In this document: positions 43,288 through 52,464 of the stretch, in pieces
Layout of the letters: every line of letters starts with the position of its first letter
Position numbering within the stretch: the stretch's first letter is position 1
NCBI GenBank assembly: GCA_009840625.1
Contig: VXNJ01000001.1
Span: 310,001-374,000 of the forward strand
Direction: 5' to 3'
From: Chloroflexota bacterium
GTDB taxonomy: Bacteria; Chloroflexota; UBA11872; VXNJ01
Length of the DNA: 64,000 nucleotides
The notes under the pieces: generated by a model
Told to the model about the DNA's origin: nothing
What the model saw: the letters and a program-made list of their open reading frames with translations, nothing else
Database searches by the model: none
Translations under genes and position numbers: made by a program

Positions 43288-43812
43288 CTAGGCGGCTGAA
43301 CGTTGCTCGTGAATCTGCTCTAACGCCGTCACCAGGCTGCCAACAACCGCCGACAACGTGAACACCAGGCCGGTAAGCGGCGCGGCAACGCCGCCAACTA
43401 CCTGGGCGCGCAGTTCGTCAAGCGACGGAATCGCCGCCAGGCGATCAATTACGGCCGCGTCAATCAGGTCGCCCTCCAGCATGCCGCCGCGCACTGCGTA
43501 CGCTTCGTTGCTGCCGGCCAGCCGGACCAGGACTTTGGCGGCCCCGGGCGGGTCCTGCGGGCAAACTGCAAGTCCGATCGGACCGTCGAAGAGTTCGCTC
43601 TGGTCGCCCAGACCTTGGTTGGCGGCCGCGATTCGGACCAGGGTGTTTTTGACCACCCGGTAACTTGCGCCGACTTCCGCCAATTCGCTCCTGAACTGGG
43701 CGATCTCCGGCACGGATAGCCCGCGGTAGCAGCTCACGAACCAGGAAGGCGAGGACTCGAGCAGTTCCTCCAGCGCCTTTACTTCGGCCTCTTTTTCAGC
43801 TCTTGTTGCCAA
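43288..43812 (-). CDS. rplJ: Ribosomal protein uL10
   Basis: A 174-residue protein. SELAEVGASYRVVKNTLVRIA (about 43-63) is the conserved rRNA-binding region and the C-terminal helix (about 150-174) would bind the bL12 dimers. A GGAG-like site precedes the ATG. It is preceded by a 217-base leader containing an attenuator. Confidence 0.96.
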   Translation of the reverse strand: MATRAEKEAEVKALEELLESSPSWFVSCYRGLSVPEIAQFRSELAEVGASYRVVKNTLVRIAAANQGLGDQSELFDGPIGLAVCPQDPPGAAKVLVRLAGSNEAYAVRGGMLEGDLIDAAVIDRLAAIPSLDELRAQVVGGVAAPLTGLVFTLSAVVGSLVTALEQIHEQRSAA

Positions 43813-44029
43813 TTCGGCTCCTTAAGGTAGGTGGATTGGAGAGTTCCGTCAAATGAAAAACCGCGCCGGGCAGTACAACCCCGCGCGGTCGCGCGTCACC
43901 TTGCGGCAACTCTCGGAATATGCCAGGAGCACATGCCTGGGCGGGCGCCTGCGGTCTTTCCGCAAGCAATTAAGCCTTTTTCGGCACCGGCCGTCTGGGG
44001 CGTAAAGCGTTGCTTTTTTCGGAGCGATT
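43813..44029 (-). promoter_or_regulatory. L10 leader region of rplJL
   Basis: The 217 bases between rplA and rplJ carry several potential stems and end in an intrinsic-terminator hairpin before rplJ. In many bacteria the L10 leader binds the L10(L12)n complex and represses rplJL autogenously. The position and the attenuator support the same logic here. Confidence 0.65.
43856..43888 (-). terminator. Attenuator in the L10 leader
   Basis: On the minus strand CCGCGCGGGG, a short loop and CCCGGCGCGG form a GC-rich stem followed immediately by TTTTT, 44 bases before the rplJ start. As an intrinsic terminator upstream of an r-protein gene it should act as a regulated attenuator. Confidence 0.7.
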
Positions 44030-44743
44030 CTATGCCAGTGTGCGCGCCTCGTTGATCGCTTCGCTCACGTCCAGCGGCAGCCCCGGTCCCATCGATGTCG
44101 AGATCGTAATCGAACGAACGTAGGTGCCGCGGGCGCCGCTGGGGCGGGCGTTGACCACCGCGTTCAGCGCCGTGCAGAGGTTTTCCTTGAGTTGTTCGGC
44201 CCCAAACGAAGTCTTGCCGATGGCGAAATGAATGTTTCCACTCTGATCAGCCCGGTATTCGACCTGGCCGCCCTTGATAGCCGAAACCACTTCGCCAATC
44301 CGGGGGCTGACCGTGCCGGCGCGGGCGTTCGGCATCAGGCCGCGCGGACCCAGGATGCGCCCCAGTGGGCCGACGGTGCGCATCATGTCCGGGGTTGCAA
44401 CGGCGGCGTCGAAGTCAAGCCATCCGCCGCGGATTCGATCGGCCAGGTCGTCCCCGCCGACCACCTCGGCCCCGGCTTCGGTAGCTTCGGCGGCGGCGTC
44501 CCCGGCGGCAAATGCAATCACCCTGCGGCTGCGACCGGTACCGTGCGGCAGAACCACCGTGCCGCGGACCTGCTGGTCCTGATGGCGGGTGTCGATTCCG
44601 AGCTTGGAGTGAAGTTCCACGGTCGCGTCGAAGCGCGTTATCTGAGTATTGCGGGCCACCTCAACGGCCTCGTCAATCCCGTAGACCTTGTCCGCTTCCA
44701 TGCTGGCCACCATGGACCGGTATTTTTTGCCGTGCTTGGGCAT
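44030..44743 (-). CDS. rplA: Ribosomal protein uL1
   Basis: A 237-residue protein. [15 protein letters not shown] (about 37-51), [13 protein letters not shown] and the signature [19 protein letters not shown] (about 126-144) identify L1, which binds 23S rRNA at the E-site stalk and can repress its own operon. It follows rplK by 59 bases. Confidence 0.97.
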   Translation of the reverse strand: MPKHGKKYRSMVASMEADKVYGIDEAVEVARNTQITRFDATVELHSKLGIDTRHQDQQVRGTVVLPHGTGRSRRVIAFAAGDAAAEATEAGAEVVGGDDLADRIRGGWLDFDAAVATPDMMRTVGPLGRILGPRGLMPNARAGTVSPRIGEVVSAIKGGQVEYRADQSGNIHFAIGKTSFGAEQLKENLCTALNAVVNARPSGARGTYVRSITISTSMGPGLPLDVSEAINEARTLA

Positions 44744-44802
44744 GTGCTGGCCTCGTAGAACTCTTTGCGTTGGAGCTTTGGCTACTTAGTCGTTTGCAGG
44801 GG

Positions 44803-45225
44803 TCAGGGCGTTTCAATGCCCATGCTGCGGGCGGTCCCGGCGACGATCTTTTTGGCCTGGTCGATGTCGTTCGTGTTCAGGTCCGGCATCTTGATACTGG
44901 CGATTTCGGCGAGTTGATCGTCGGTTACCGATCCGACAGTTTCCTGGCTCGGGTTGTTGGCGCCCGATTCGACGCCCGCCGCCTTGCGCAACAGGTCGCT
45001 GGCCGGCGGAGTCTTGACTATGAATGAGTAGGAGCGGTCGGAGTAGATCGTAACTTCGCAGGGCACGATGTTCCCCGCCTGGTCGCGGGTGCGCTCGTTG
45101 TATTCCTTGACGAATTGAACGCTGTTCACACCGTGCTGGCCGAGCGAGGGGCCAACCGGAGGGGCCACTGTAGCCTGACCGGCTTCGAGCTGCATCTTCA
45201 CGACCGCGATTACTTTTTGCGCCAA
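44803..45225 (-). CDS. rplK: Ribosomal protein uL11
   Basis: A 140-residue protein with the N-terminal [15 protein letters not shown] (about 20-34), the proline-rich thiostrepton-site loop, and a C-terminal rRNA-binding domain. A TTG start with AGGA 7 bases upstream was used. It sits at the base of the factor-binding stalk. nusG precedes it by 63 bases. Confidence 0.97.
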   Translation of the reverse strand: MAQKVIAVVKMQLEAGQATVAPPVGPSLGQHGVNSVQFVKEYNERTRDQAGNIVPCEVTIYSDRSYSFIVKTPPASDLLRKAAGVESGANNPSQETVGSVTDDQLAEIASIKMPDLNTNDIDQAKKIVAGTARSMGIETP

Positions 45226-45288
45226 GTCAAAGTCCTATTGGGGGCGGAATGGGCGGGCCGAGTCGATTCGGCAACCGCGTGAACTGGA

Positions 45289-45843
45289 TCAGGTTCCGGA
45301 ACGCACGCGCTCGACCTGTAGGAAGTCGAGTTCGACCGGGGTGTCGCGACCGAAGAAGGAAACCATGACTCGAACGCGGCCGCGCTCGATGTTGACCTCG
45401 TCAACCGTGCCAAGGAATTCGGTAAACGGGCCGTCGACGATCTTGACTGTATCGCCGACCGCCATGGTGACCTGGGCCCGCGGAGCCTTGCCATGGATCT
45501 GTTCAAAGATGCGGTCAACTTCGGCCTTTGGCAGCGGTAACGCCCGCTGGTTGCCGCCGACGAAATTGACCACGCCCGGGGTATTGCGCACGATCGTGCC
45601 GGAGGTTGTGTTGTAGTCCATCCGCACCAGCACGTATCCCTGAAACATCTTCCGCTTGACGGTCTGGCGTTCGCCGTTGCGCACCTCCTCGACATCCGTT
45701 TCAGGAATCACGATTTCAAATATCGCATCCTGCGCATCCATGGATTTGATGCGCGAGAGGAGATTTTCCCGGAAGCGGTTCTCGTAGCCCGAATAGGTCT
45801 GGACTACGTACCAGTCACCCTGGGAGGCGGAATCGACGGTCAT
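45289..45843 (-). CDS. nusG: Transcription termination/antitermination factor NusG
   Basis: A 184-residue protein. The N-terminal NGN domain starts with WYVVQTYSGYENRFRENL (about 11-28) and includes MFQGYVLVRMD. The C-terminal KOW domain contains VGDTVKIVDGPFTEFLGTV (about 129-147). It binds RNA polymerase and couples to Rho or ribosomal protein S10. secE lies 6 bases upstream. Confidence 0.97.
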   Translation of the reverse strand: MTVDSASQGDWYVVQTYSGYENRFRENLLSRIKSMDAQDAIFEIVIPETDVEEVRNGERQTVKRKMFQGYVLVRMDYNTTSGTIVRNTPGVVNFVGGNQRALPLPKAEVDRIFEQIHGKAPRAQVTMAVGDTVKIVDGPFTEFLGTVDEVNIERGRVRVMVSFFGRDTPVELDFLQVERVRSGT

Positions 45844-45849
45844 AGCGAA

Positions 45850-46083
45850 TTAATTTTGCAGGAATATCAGATCGGACAAGCGCGCCAGGCCGAAGTCGAA
45901 CAACCCCAGGAACGCCGCCAAGGCGATTACAACGCCCAGCACGATCACGGTAAGACGAACCGTTTCGTCGCGGGTCGGCCAGTGCGACCGACGCAGTTCA
46001 GTCACGGTTTCCCGCGCGAATGCGGCCGGGTTCGTGCCTTGCTTGCGTGCCTCTCGGCGGCCGGTTCTGCGTCTGCCCGCCAA
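45850..46083 (-). CDS. secE: Preprotein translocase subunit SecE
   Basis: A 77-residue protein: a basic N-terminus, the amphipathic segment ETVTELRRSHWPTRDET (about 25-41) and one membrane helix (about 43-63), the minimal single-helix SecE. The TTG start has AGGAA 6 bases upstream. It stabilises SecY. rpmG, often upstream in other bacteria, is absent. Confidence 0.93.
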   Translation of the reverse strand: MAGRRRTGRREARKQGTNPAAFARETVTELRRSHWPTRDETVRLTVIVLGVVIALAAFLGLFDFGLARLSDLIFLQN

Positions 46084-46157
46084 CTTTGGTTCCTGGATGT
46101 GGCCACACCGGTTCGCCGCGAAGGCGGTCCGGGGTTTCTACTTCTGCTCGGAAATTG

Positions 46158-46184
46158 AAAAAAGCGCGGCATTTTAAGCCGCGC
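46158..46184 (-). terminator. Rho-independent terminator between the SDR gene and secE
   Basis: A perfect 7-bp stem (GCGCGGC/GCCGCGC at 46164-46170 and 46178-46184) with a 7-base loop is followed on the minus strand by TTTTTT. It ends transcripts from the SDR genes before the ribosomal block, or attenuates read-through into it. Confidence 0.8.
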
Positions 46185-46232
46185 CGATCGCAAAGATTTT
46201 AGCACCCAATCAGGGGTCGGGGCAGTCCGGGG

Positions 46233-47006
46233 CTACCACAAGCTGTAGCCGCCGTCGACGATCAGGTCCAGTCCCACGACGAAATCAGACGCCGGCGTGG
46301 CCAGGAATAAAACCGCTCCGGCAAGCTCGTCGACCGCGCCGGGCCTGCCGATCGGCGTCACCTTGTTCCAGTAATCGCGCAAGGGGTCGGCGGCCGGGTT
46401 CTGGGCCGCCCGATCGGTGTAGATGTAGCCGGGTGAGATGCAGTTGCAGTAGACGCCGTCGCCGATCCATTCCGCCGCCAGCGATTTTGTCAGGTGCACG
46501 CAACCGGCCTTGGAGGCGTTGTAGGTGGATTGCATCTGCGGGTGATTGACGATCGATCCCGACATAGAGGCGTTGTTGATGATCTTGCCGCCGCCGTGAT
46601 CGCGCATCCAGCGCGCTTCGGCCTGCATGCAGAGAAACACGCCTTTCAGGTTCGTGTCGACGATTCGGTCCCAGTCCGCTTCGGCCAACTCGTAACCCGG
46701 AATCCAGCCGAAGGCGCCGGCATTGTTGAAAGCCACGTCCATGCGCCCGAAGTGTCCGGTTACCCGGTCGACCATCGCCGAAACCTCATCGGCGTCGCGC
46801 ACATCGCAGGTGACGGTCAACGCTTGCCTGCCAAGCGCTTCGATATCGGCCGCGCTTTCCTCCAGCGTCTGCTCGGTCCGACCTGACAGCGCAATGTCGG
46901 CGCCGGCCTGAGCCAATCCGAGCGCGACCGCCCGGCCGATCCCGGTTCCGCCACCGGTGACCAGGGCAACTTTGCCGGCCAGCGAAAAATCGTCAAGTAA
47001 GCCCAT
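46233..47006 (-). CDS. SDR-family oxidoreductase, gluconate 5-dehydrogenase-like
   Basis: A 257-residue classical SDR. TGGGTGIGRAVALGLAQAGA (about 17-36), NNAGAFGW (about 94) and the catalytic YNASKAGCVHLTKSLAAEW (about 161-179) are complete, and the end reads VDGGYSLW. The family oxidises or reduces polyols and keto-gluconates with NAD(P). It follows the next SDR on the same strand by 40 bases, so the two probably form an operon. Confidence 0.9.
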   Translation of the reverse strand: MGLLDDFSLAGKVALVTGGGTGIGRAVALGLAQAGADIALSGRTEQTLEESAADIEALGRQALTVTCDVRDADEVSAMVDRVTGHFGRMDVAFNNAGAFGWIPGYELAEADWDRIVDTNLKGVFLCMQAEARWMRDHGGGKIINNASMSGSIVNHPQMQSTYNASKAGCVHLTKSLAAEWIGDGVYCNCISPGYIYTDRAAQNPAADPLRDYWNKVTPIGRPGAVDELAGAVLFLATPASDFVVGLDLIVDGGYSLW

Positions 47007-47046
47007 CGCAATCTCCCCGTCAGGTCGCGCTTGGATCGCGCTGCAA

Positions 47047-47859
47047 TTACTCGTTCAGCGACTCGACCAGCGAAGTTCCGCCGGTACCGACTACGCTGAA
47101 GCTCAGGTCGACGATCGCGCCGGTCATGATCCCGGATTCTTCCGAACAGAGGAATCGAACCGTATTGGCTACGTCGTAAGGTTTGAGCATCCGTCCGAAT
47201 GGCAGTCCGGGCTCGACCTGCTCGCGCCAGTTCGCCCCGGCGCCATGGTACTGGCGCTGGATCCGGTCTTCGTTCGGCGTATCCGTCCAGCCCAGGGCGA
47301 TCCCGTTAACCCTTACTCGGTGCTCGGCGAGGTAGTTGGCCGCGTTCTTGGTAAGCGTCAGAAGACCGCCTTTGGAAGTCGAATAGGGTGCCAGATCCAG
47401 ACCGCCCCCGTAGGAATTTACCGAGAGGACATTGGCGATCGACCCGCCGCTGCCCTGATCGATCATCGCCCGGGCGGCATCCTGGATCAGAAAGAACGGC
47501 GCGCGCAGGTTCAGGTCCAGTGTCTGCTGATAAAGCTCGGGGGAAGTGCCCAGGATGTTGCCCCGGTCGGTGATCGCGGCCGAATTGACCAGATGATCGA
47601 CCCGGCCAAAAACTTGCAGGGCCGTGGGTACGATTTCGCGCACCTGGGCGAGATCGCTAAGGTCGGCGGAGACAAAATGCGCTTTTGCGCCAAGCGCCGC
47701 GATGTCGGCCGCCACTGCTTTGCCGTTGGCGGAGTTGCGGCCGCAGATCAGGACGCCGGCGCCACCCTCGCGCGCGAACATGCGGGCAACTTCGGCCCCT
47801 ACACCCTGTGTTGAACCCGTTACGACCGCGACGCGGTCGGCGAACAATCCCTCGGTCAT
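47047..47859 (-). CDS. SDR-family oxidoreductase
   Basis: A 270-residue SDR: TGSTQGVGAEVARMFAREGG (about 13-32), NSAAITDRGN (about 89), and catalytic YSTSKGGLLTLTKNAANYL (about 162-180). It is slightly atypical in the C-terminal region, which reads VDLSFSVVGTGG rather than the usual DGG ending. The start is one of two nearby ATGs (47859 or 47865). It precedes the other SDR gene. Substrate unknown; the pair may act in successive polyol oxidations. Confidence 0.88.
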   Translation of the reverse strand: MTEGLFADRVAVVTGSTQGVGAEVARMFAREGGAGVLICGRNSANGKAVAADIAALGAKAHFVSADLSDLAQVREIVPTALQVFGRVDHLVNSAAITDRGNILGTSPELYQQTLDLNLRAPFFLIQDAARAMIDQGSGGSIANVLSVNSYGGGLDLAPYSTSKGGLLTLTKNAANYLAEHRVRVNGIALGWTDTPNEDRIQRQYHGAGANWREQVEPGLPFGRMLKPYDVANTVRFLCSEESGIMTGAIVDLSFSVVGTGGTSLVESLNE

Positions 47860-47916
47860 TTGCATCCAGTCCCCGTTGGCAACGGTCAATTGTGCGCTGG
47901 TGAGAACCGGCCGGAC

Positions 47917-49920
47917 TCAATCGGCGGTCGGTGACGCGATGGGCGGTCGGTGCCTGATCAAGAGCTTGTAAATCGCGTCCGCGCCCACCAGCGGTTCGTC
48001 AGATACCTCGAACTGGGCGGGGTAGATGACGAAGGGGGTGGTCTGCTCGCCACCGGCGCCGCCGTGGACGCTTTCCTGGGGCTCGAACGCGGCCACGCGT
48101 CCGTCGGTAAGGGTCGCGCCATTGATGATCAAATCGCCCGCATTCGAGAATTCGGCCAGTCGCGCGATTGAACCGGCCAGCTCCGGCGGGTACCCGGACA
48201 GGGGGTCGCGGCCGAGCACGTCGCCGGTTGCCAGATCCAGCACCCCGCCTGGACCGGAAACCAAAGCCCCGCCCGACTGCGAACGGGTCACCACGAATCC
48301 GATCCCGGGATGATTGACGAGGCTCGGTACCAGTGCCGGGAACTCCTTGGCGATCTCGGCGGCGCTCAATTGGTGGGGATAGGCCGGGAAGTACACGTTT
48401 GCCAAGTTGCCGGACGGGCACACGATGATCCCGCCACCGCGTTGCGGGACGGACCCGGTATTTCCGTTCGGATCGCCCTGCTCGCGGCCGCCGCGCATCC
48501 GATCGAGCACTGAGCGGGCCGCCATTCCCCCGGCGCCGCCGGACTCGGCCGGCCCGGTTAGCAGGGAGCTGAAGTGGCCCATCAATTCGCTGTCCTCCAT
48601 CGCGGTCCAGATTGGCTGCGAACCGGCCGAATCGGCGACGACCTGCTCCAGCGGCGTGCCGGAGATTTCCGAAAACTGCCGCGCGATGCTCTGACCGTGG
48701 TCGGACAGGATCACCAGCGAATATTCGCGCGGCACCGACTGGGCCACCCGCCGCAGGCGGGCGATCTGCCGGTCCAGATTGCGCAGGGTGGCCATGGCAT
48801 CGCGACTTCGCGGTCCGCGATAGTGGGCGACCTGGTCGTAACCAACGTATGTCAGGTAAATTGCCGGGCTTCCGTCGAAGAGTTCGCGGGTGGCGTAAAA
48901 GGTGGTCAATTCGGCCAGCAGCACGGTGGTGATTGCGCGGGTGATGGCGAATTTGAAGTGGGCGTGGCCGCGGCGCAATCGCCGGAACTCGTAAACCAGT
49001 CCTACCGCCAATTCGGCCAGCACCAGCACCAGGGTTCTCAGAAAGCTGTAGGGGTCGTAGAAGAAGAGAAACAGGTCACGGGCCGGTCGGCTCACCGATC
49101 CGGCCAGCTGGGTTGTGCTGGCGGTCGCGAACCGCTCCTTGGCTCCGCCGTCGAGGAGGTTCGAGATCGAGGCCCCGCCGCGCAGCAGCGCTCCGGGATG
49201 GTCAAGACGCCTGGCGATCGCGGCCGCGTCCTCGAGATTCGAGGATTCCACCAGTTGCCCGGATCGCTTGTCGAACCAGCGAAATCCTGGAATATCGCGG
49301 TCGTTGCCGTACAGGATGCCGGCCTGCGAAGAGGACGTCTGGGTGGGCAGGTGACACCACCACGGCCGCATTTCAAACTGTCCGCCCAGCAGGAATCGAC
49401 GCAGGTTGGGCATGCGGCCGGCGGCGAGCGCATCGCGCAGGACCGGTTCGGAAAGCCCGTCTATCTCAACGACCAGCAATCCGGAGCCGACCAGTTCGTG
49501 CTCTTCGGTTCGCACCGAAAGACGATTTGCGAAATAGTAGTAGAAGGTGTCTTCGTCCTGTATCAGCGAAAGTGCGTTGGCGGCGGCGTTTACTGTGGCA
49601 AATGCGGCTGCCAGGATCAGCGCGGTACCGAACCCATCGGTCATCTGGCCGGGCACGATCAGCGAGGCAGCGAAGATGATGATCGCGTTCAGAACCAGCG
49701 ACCACAGCCCCAGGGTCACGATCGTGAGCGGCAGCGTCAAAAGCAGGATCAGGGGTCGTACGAATATGTTCCCCAGCACCACCGCCGATGCCAGCGCTAG
49801 GCCGGACCCGACGTCCCCGACTGTGAAACCAGGCAGAATGCGTCCCAAGATCAGGAACGAAACCAGGTGCAGCGCGATCACGAACGCGGTCTGGCGCAGC
49901 ATGCGGCCGAAATTGGCCAT
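47917..49920 (-). CDS. Fusion of a phage-holin-like membrane domain with a type I phosphodiesterase domain
   Basis: A 667-residue protein. The first 120 residues form four hydrophobic helices of the PF04020 holin-like family (ILGRILPGFTVGD, GNIFVRPLILLLTLPLTIVT). The rest is an alkaline phosphatase-superfamily domain: VVEIDGLSEPVL (about 150), LPTQTSSSQAGILYG (about 191-205; Thr or Ser as nucleophile), YVGYDQVAHYRGP (about 361-373) and ILSDHGQSI (about 406). Between nucleophile and His sites is a hydrophobic stretch (about 285-315) that may be a further membrane segment. It would be a membrane-bound phosphodiesterase or phosphotransferase. It is followed directly by nothing on its strand but the SDR pair; the MBL-fold gene ends exactly at its start. 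Confidence 0.83.
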   Translation of the reverse strand: MANFGRMLRQTAFVIALHLVSFLILGRILPGFTVGDVGSGLALASAVVLGNIFVRPLILLLTLPLTIVTLGLWSLVLNAIIIFAASLIVPGQMTDGFGTALILAAAFATVNAAANALSLIQDEDTFYYYFANRLSVRTEEHELVGSGLLVVEIDGLSEPVLRDALAAGRMPNLRRFLLGGQFEMRPWWCHLPTQTSSSQAGILYGNDRDIPGFRWFDKRSGQLVESSNLEDAAAIARRLDHPGALLRGGASISNLLDGGAKERFATASTTQLAGSVSRPARDLFLFFYDPYSFLRTLVLVLAELAVGLVYEFRRLRRGHAHFKFAITRAITTVLLAELTTFYATRELFDGSPAIYLTYVGYDQVAHYRGPRSRDAMATLRNLDRQIARLRRVAQSVPREYSLVILSDHGQSIARQFSEISGTPLEQVVADSAGSQPIWTAMEDSELMGHFSSLLTGPAESGGAGGMAARSVLDRMRGGREQGDPNGNTGSVPQRGGGIIVCPSGNLANVYFPAYPHQLSAAEIAKEFPALVPSLVNHPGIGFVVTRSQSGGALVSGPGGVLDLATGDVLGRDPLSGYPPELAGSIARLAEFSNAGDLIINGATLTDGRVAAFEPQESVHGGAGGEQTTPFVIYPAQFEVSDEPLVGADAIYKLLIRHRPPIASPTAD

Positions 49921-50679
49921 CTAGAGCGCCAGCCGATCGGCGGTTCCGGGCCGCAGTACCACAGGCTCGATGTCCGCAGTCAATGTCTCGAGCGCGTCGA
50001 CGAACTGCTGCGCGGGACCCGGAGTCTGCCCTGCGCTGGTGATCGTGGGCAAGACGTTGCGATATGCGCCCCAGTGGATCGGAATCACCCAACGCGGACG
50101 CAGATGATTGGCGGCGCGGGCAGCTTCCTGCGGGTCGAGGTGCCCGGGGCCGAGCGAGGACCCCCACCCGGCTACCGGTAACAAGGCGACGTCCAGCGGC
50201 TGCGGGCCGGGCCGCATCGGTTCAAAATACCCGGTGTCGCCAACGAAATAGATCCGGCGACTGCCGCAAATCTCAAAAGCCAGGGCGGGCGCGTGCGGGC
50301 CGAACGGCACCCGTTCGCCGCTGTGATCGACCGCCAGGCACGTGATTTGCAGCCCCAGCAGCTCCAACTGGTCACCGGGACCGGCTTCAACAAGCGGTCC
50401 GATCGAATGGCGGGCCAAAAACTCTCCGCCTCCATGCGGCACCAGGTACGTCGGATTGCCGTTCAATGCGCGCATCGATTCGGGATGGCAGTGATCGTGG
50501 TGAAGGTGTGAAATCAAGACCAGGTCGATGTTCGGCAGGCAAGCCGGGTCAACCGTCGGACAAATCCGCCTGATCGAAAAGATGCGGTCGGCCAGTAACG
50601 GGTCGGTGAGCAGCACCCTGCCGTCGAGTTCGATCAGGCAGGTGGCATGGCCCGGATGCGAGATTTGGCAGGATGCCAC
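49921..50679 (-). CDS. Metallo-beta-lactamase-fold hydrolase (UlaG/UPF0173-like)
   Basis: A 252-residue hydrolase. HPGHATCLIELDG near the N-terminus, the metal motif SHLHHDHCH (about 57-65) and further ligands in FVGDTGYFE (about 144-152) and IPIHWGAY (about 197) match the UlaG/NAPE-PLD-like branch. Substrates in the family range from lactones to phosphodiesters. The GTG at 50679 has GGGGA 6 bases upstream, better than the TTG two codons earlier. Its TAG stop abuts the ATG of the phosphodiesterase fusion, so the two are likely cotranslated. Confidence 0.87.
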   Translation of the reverse strand: MASCQISHPGHATCLIELDGRVLLTDPLLADRIFSIRRICPTVDPACLPNIDLVLISHLHHDHCHPESMRALNGNPTYLVPHGGGEFLARHSIGPLVEAGPGDQLELLGLQITCLAVDHSGERVPFGPHAPALAFEICGSRRIYFVGDTGYFEPMRPGPQPLDVALLPVAGWGSSLGPGHLDPQEAARAANHLRPRWVIPIHWGAYRNVLPTITSAGQTPGPAQQFVDALETLTADIEPVVLRPGTADRLAL

Positions 50680-50747
50680 CGGCAATCCCCATTCGGTTGC
50701 GCTTCCGCAAATGGCCCCTGCGGGCGGTTTCGATCCTCATTATCAAT

Positions 50748-50773
50748 GGGGCCGCACCTTGCGGTGCGGCCCC
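50748..50773 (-). terminator. Hairpin after the first solute-binding protein gene
   Basis: An 11-bp perfect stem GGGGCCGCACC/GGTGCGGCCCC with a 4-base loop lies 37 bases past the stop at 50810. There is no U-run on the minus strand, so it may be a Rho-dependent terminator or a 3' stabiliser. A near-identical hairpin follows the paralogue at 52465. Confidence 0.5.
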
Positions 50774-50809
50774 AATGCTCGCCAGTGGGTCGTTAAGCCG
50801 TCATTCTGA

Positions 50810-52291
50810 TCAGAGGTAGCCCCCAGCTAGTTCCGGGAACGGATTCGAGCTGATCGGTTCGTCGGTCTCCAGGGCCCGGTCCAGGATGGCCTGGGCTTCG
50901 GAATTGAATTGGGCCTGAGTCTCCTGAATGTCGGCCCCGGCCAGGATCACAGCCTCCTGGATCTTGGCAAATTGGGTCCAGATTTCGGCCGTCCCTGGGC
51001 CGAAGTAATGCGCATACGAATTCTTCTGGCCTTCGATGAACGGCTCGGTGCCCGGAATCGCGTTGCGGTAGGCGGTGTAGACGATCGAGTCACGGAACGA
51101 GAACCGCGGCGGGATTTGCCCGAACGCGGTGCACCAGATCGAGTCGTTCTCGGGATCATTGCCGATGAAATCGGTAAAGTGCCAGCCTCCTTCCGGGTTC
51201 TTGCCGCCAACCGGCATCTGCAGCGCGCCGCATCCGATCGGGTTCAGGTTCGACAGCGGACCGCGTGGCAGCAGCGCCACCCGGCCGACTTCGATTCCCA
51301 GGTTCTGGACCGAGTTCTGCAGTCGGGACGGGTAGGCGGCGTAGTGGCCGAGCAGGCCGGTGCCGTAGTCGTTGGTCATACCCGTCTCGTCGGTGGACTT
51401 GAACTGTATCGTGCCGGCGTCGACGAATCGCTTGATCCAACCCCAGTAATTGGCATATTCGGCCGAATCGAACAGCGTCGTGGTACCGTCGGCGGTAACG
51501 GCGTGGGCGCCGAAGCGCATCGACCACCCGGTCGAGGTCGCGCCAGTAGTCGCGATTGGTTTGGTGGCGAACGCCATACCGGTGACCTCGTCGCCGACCG
51601 AATGCACCCGCGAGGCGTTCTCGAAGAGCTCTTCGGTATTGTCCGGCGGGACGTCGGGATCCAGCCCGGCGGCACGGTAGAGGTCGGCGTTGTAGTAGAG
51701 CGACATCGTGCCGGAATTGACCGGCATCGCCCACATCTTGCCGCGCCAGCTCAGCGCCTGGATGATTGAGGGGACGAAGTCCTTGCTCTGGATCTCCGGG
51801 TCGAACTGATCCATGTCGTGCATGACGCCGCGGCGGAAGAAGTTGTTCATCAGGATCGGGCCGCCGACGCGCACCACGTCCGGCGGGGTGCCGGAGGCTA
51901 TCGCGGCGGTCAGCTTGACGTTCAGCTCGTTGTTGGGCACCAAGATCGGATCCAGCTTGAAGGCGTCCTGCTGGCGGTGGTAGTGCCCCACCACGTTCTT
52001 CTCGAAGTTTTCCTGCTGGGTGGCCTGGTTGAACCAGATGTTGGTCACCTGGGTTACCGGCGCCGGTGCGGCGACCGGGACTTCGATTGTCACCACCCGC
52101 TCGGTTACCGTGGCCTCGCCCGGGATCTCGACTTCGACGATCTGGGTCTCCCCGGCGACCTGGACGGTCACCACCTTTTCAACCTCGACGACCTCGGTCT
52201 CGCCACACCCGGCTAGGGCCGCGGTCGTGGCCAGGCCGGCAGCGCCGGTCGCGGCGGCTCGCAGGGCGGTCCTGCGGCTAAATCTGCGCAT
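50810..52291 (-). CDS. ABC-type sugar/solute-binding lipoprotein (copy 1)
   Basis: A 493-residue extracellular solute-binding protein. The N-terminus FSRRTALRAAATGAAGL is a twin-arginine signal, followed by the lipobox LAGC (Cys about 28). A Val/Glu-rich linker follows (residues about 31-75), then the binding domain with IASGTPPDVVRVGG and WRGKMWAMPVNSG. The linker type is common in Chloroflexota lipoproteins. AGGAGGAAGC precedes the ATG at 52291, which is why the longer frame was rejected. It would capture a sugar or oligosaccharide outside the membrane, but no permease or ATPase gene is adjacent. It is a tandem paralogue of 52530-54011. Confidence 0.92.
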   Translation of the reverse strand: MRRFSRRTALRAAATGAAGLATTAALAGCGETEVVEVEKVVTVQVAGETQIVEVEIPGEATVTERVVTIEVPVAAPAPVTQVTNIWFNQATQQENFEKNVVGHYHRQQDAFKLDPILVPNNELNVKLTAAIASGTPPDVVRVGGPILMNNFFRRGVMHDMDQFDPEIQSKDFVPSIIQALSWRGKMWAMPVNSGTMSLYYNADLYRAAGLDPDVPPDNTEELFENASRVHSVGDEVTGMAFATKPIATTGATSTGWSMRFGAHAVTADGTTTLFDSAEYANYWGWIKRFVDAGTIQFKSTDETGMTNDYGTGLLGHYAAYPSRLQNSVQNLGIEVGRVALLPRGPLSNLNPIGCGALQMPVGGKNPEGGWHFTDFIGNDPENDSIWCTAFGQIPPRFSFRDSIVYTAYRNAIPGTEPFIEGQKNSYAHYFGPGTAEIWTQFAKIQEAVILAGADIQETQAQFNSEAQAILDRALETDEPISSNPFPELAGGYL

Positions 52292-52464
52292 CGCTTCCTC
52301 CTCCAAGATTCCCCACTGAGCACACAGTCCTGTTGCTATGGACTCCTGTGCCCGTTTTTAAACCTTACCGAAACTCAACTTGGCCGCAGATTTACAGATT
52401 GCGCGGGTCGAATTGCGGACGAATTAGTTATGCCGCAATCGGCAAGCCCCTTTGAGACGCCAAC

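Noticed and set aside
46084-46232. rpmG or tRNA-Trp expected upstream of secE
   Set aside because: Neither an L33-like frame nor a cloverleaf is found; only a terminator hairpin is present.
49560-49920. Holin-like domain taken as sign of a prophage
   Set aside because: The PF04020-type domain is widespread in chromosomal proteins, here fused to an enzyme, and no phage genes surround it.
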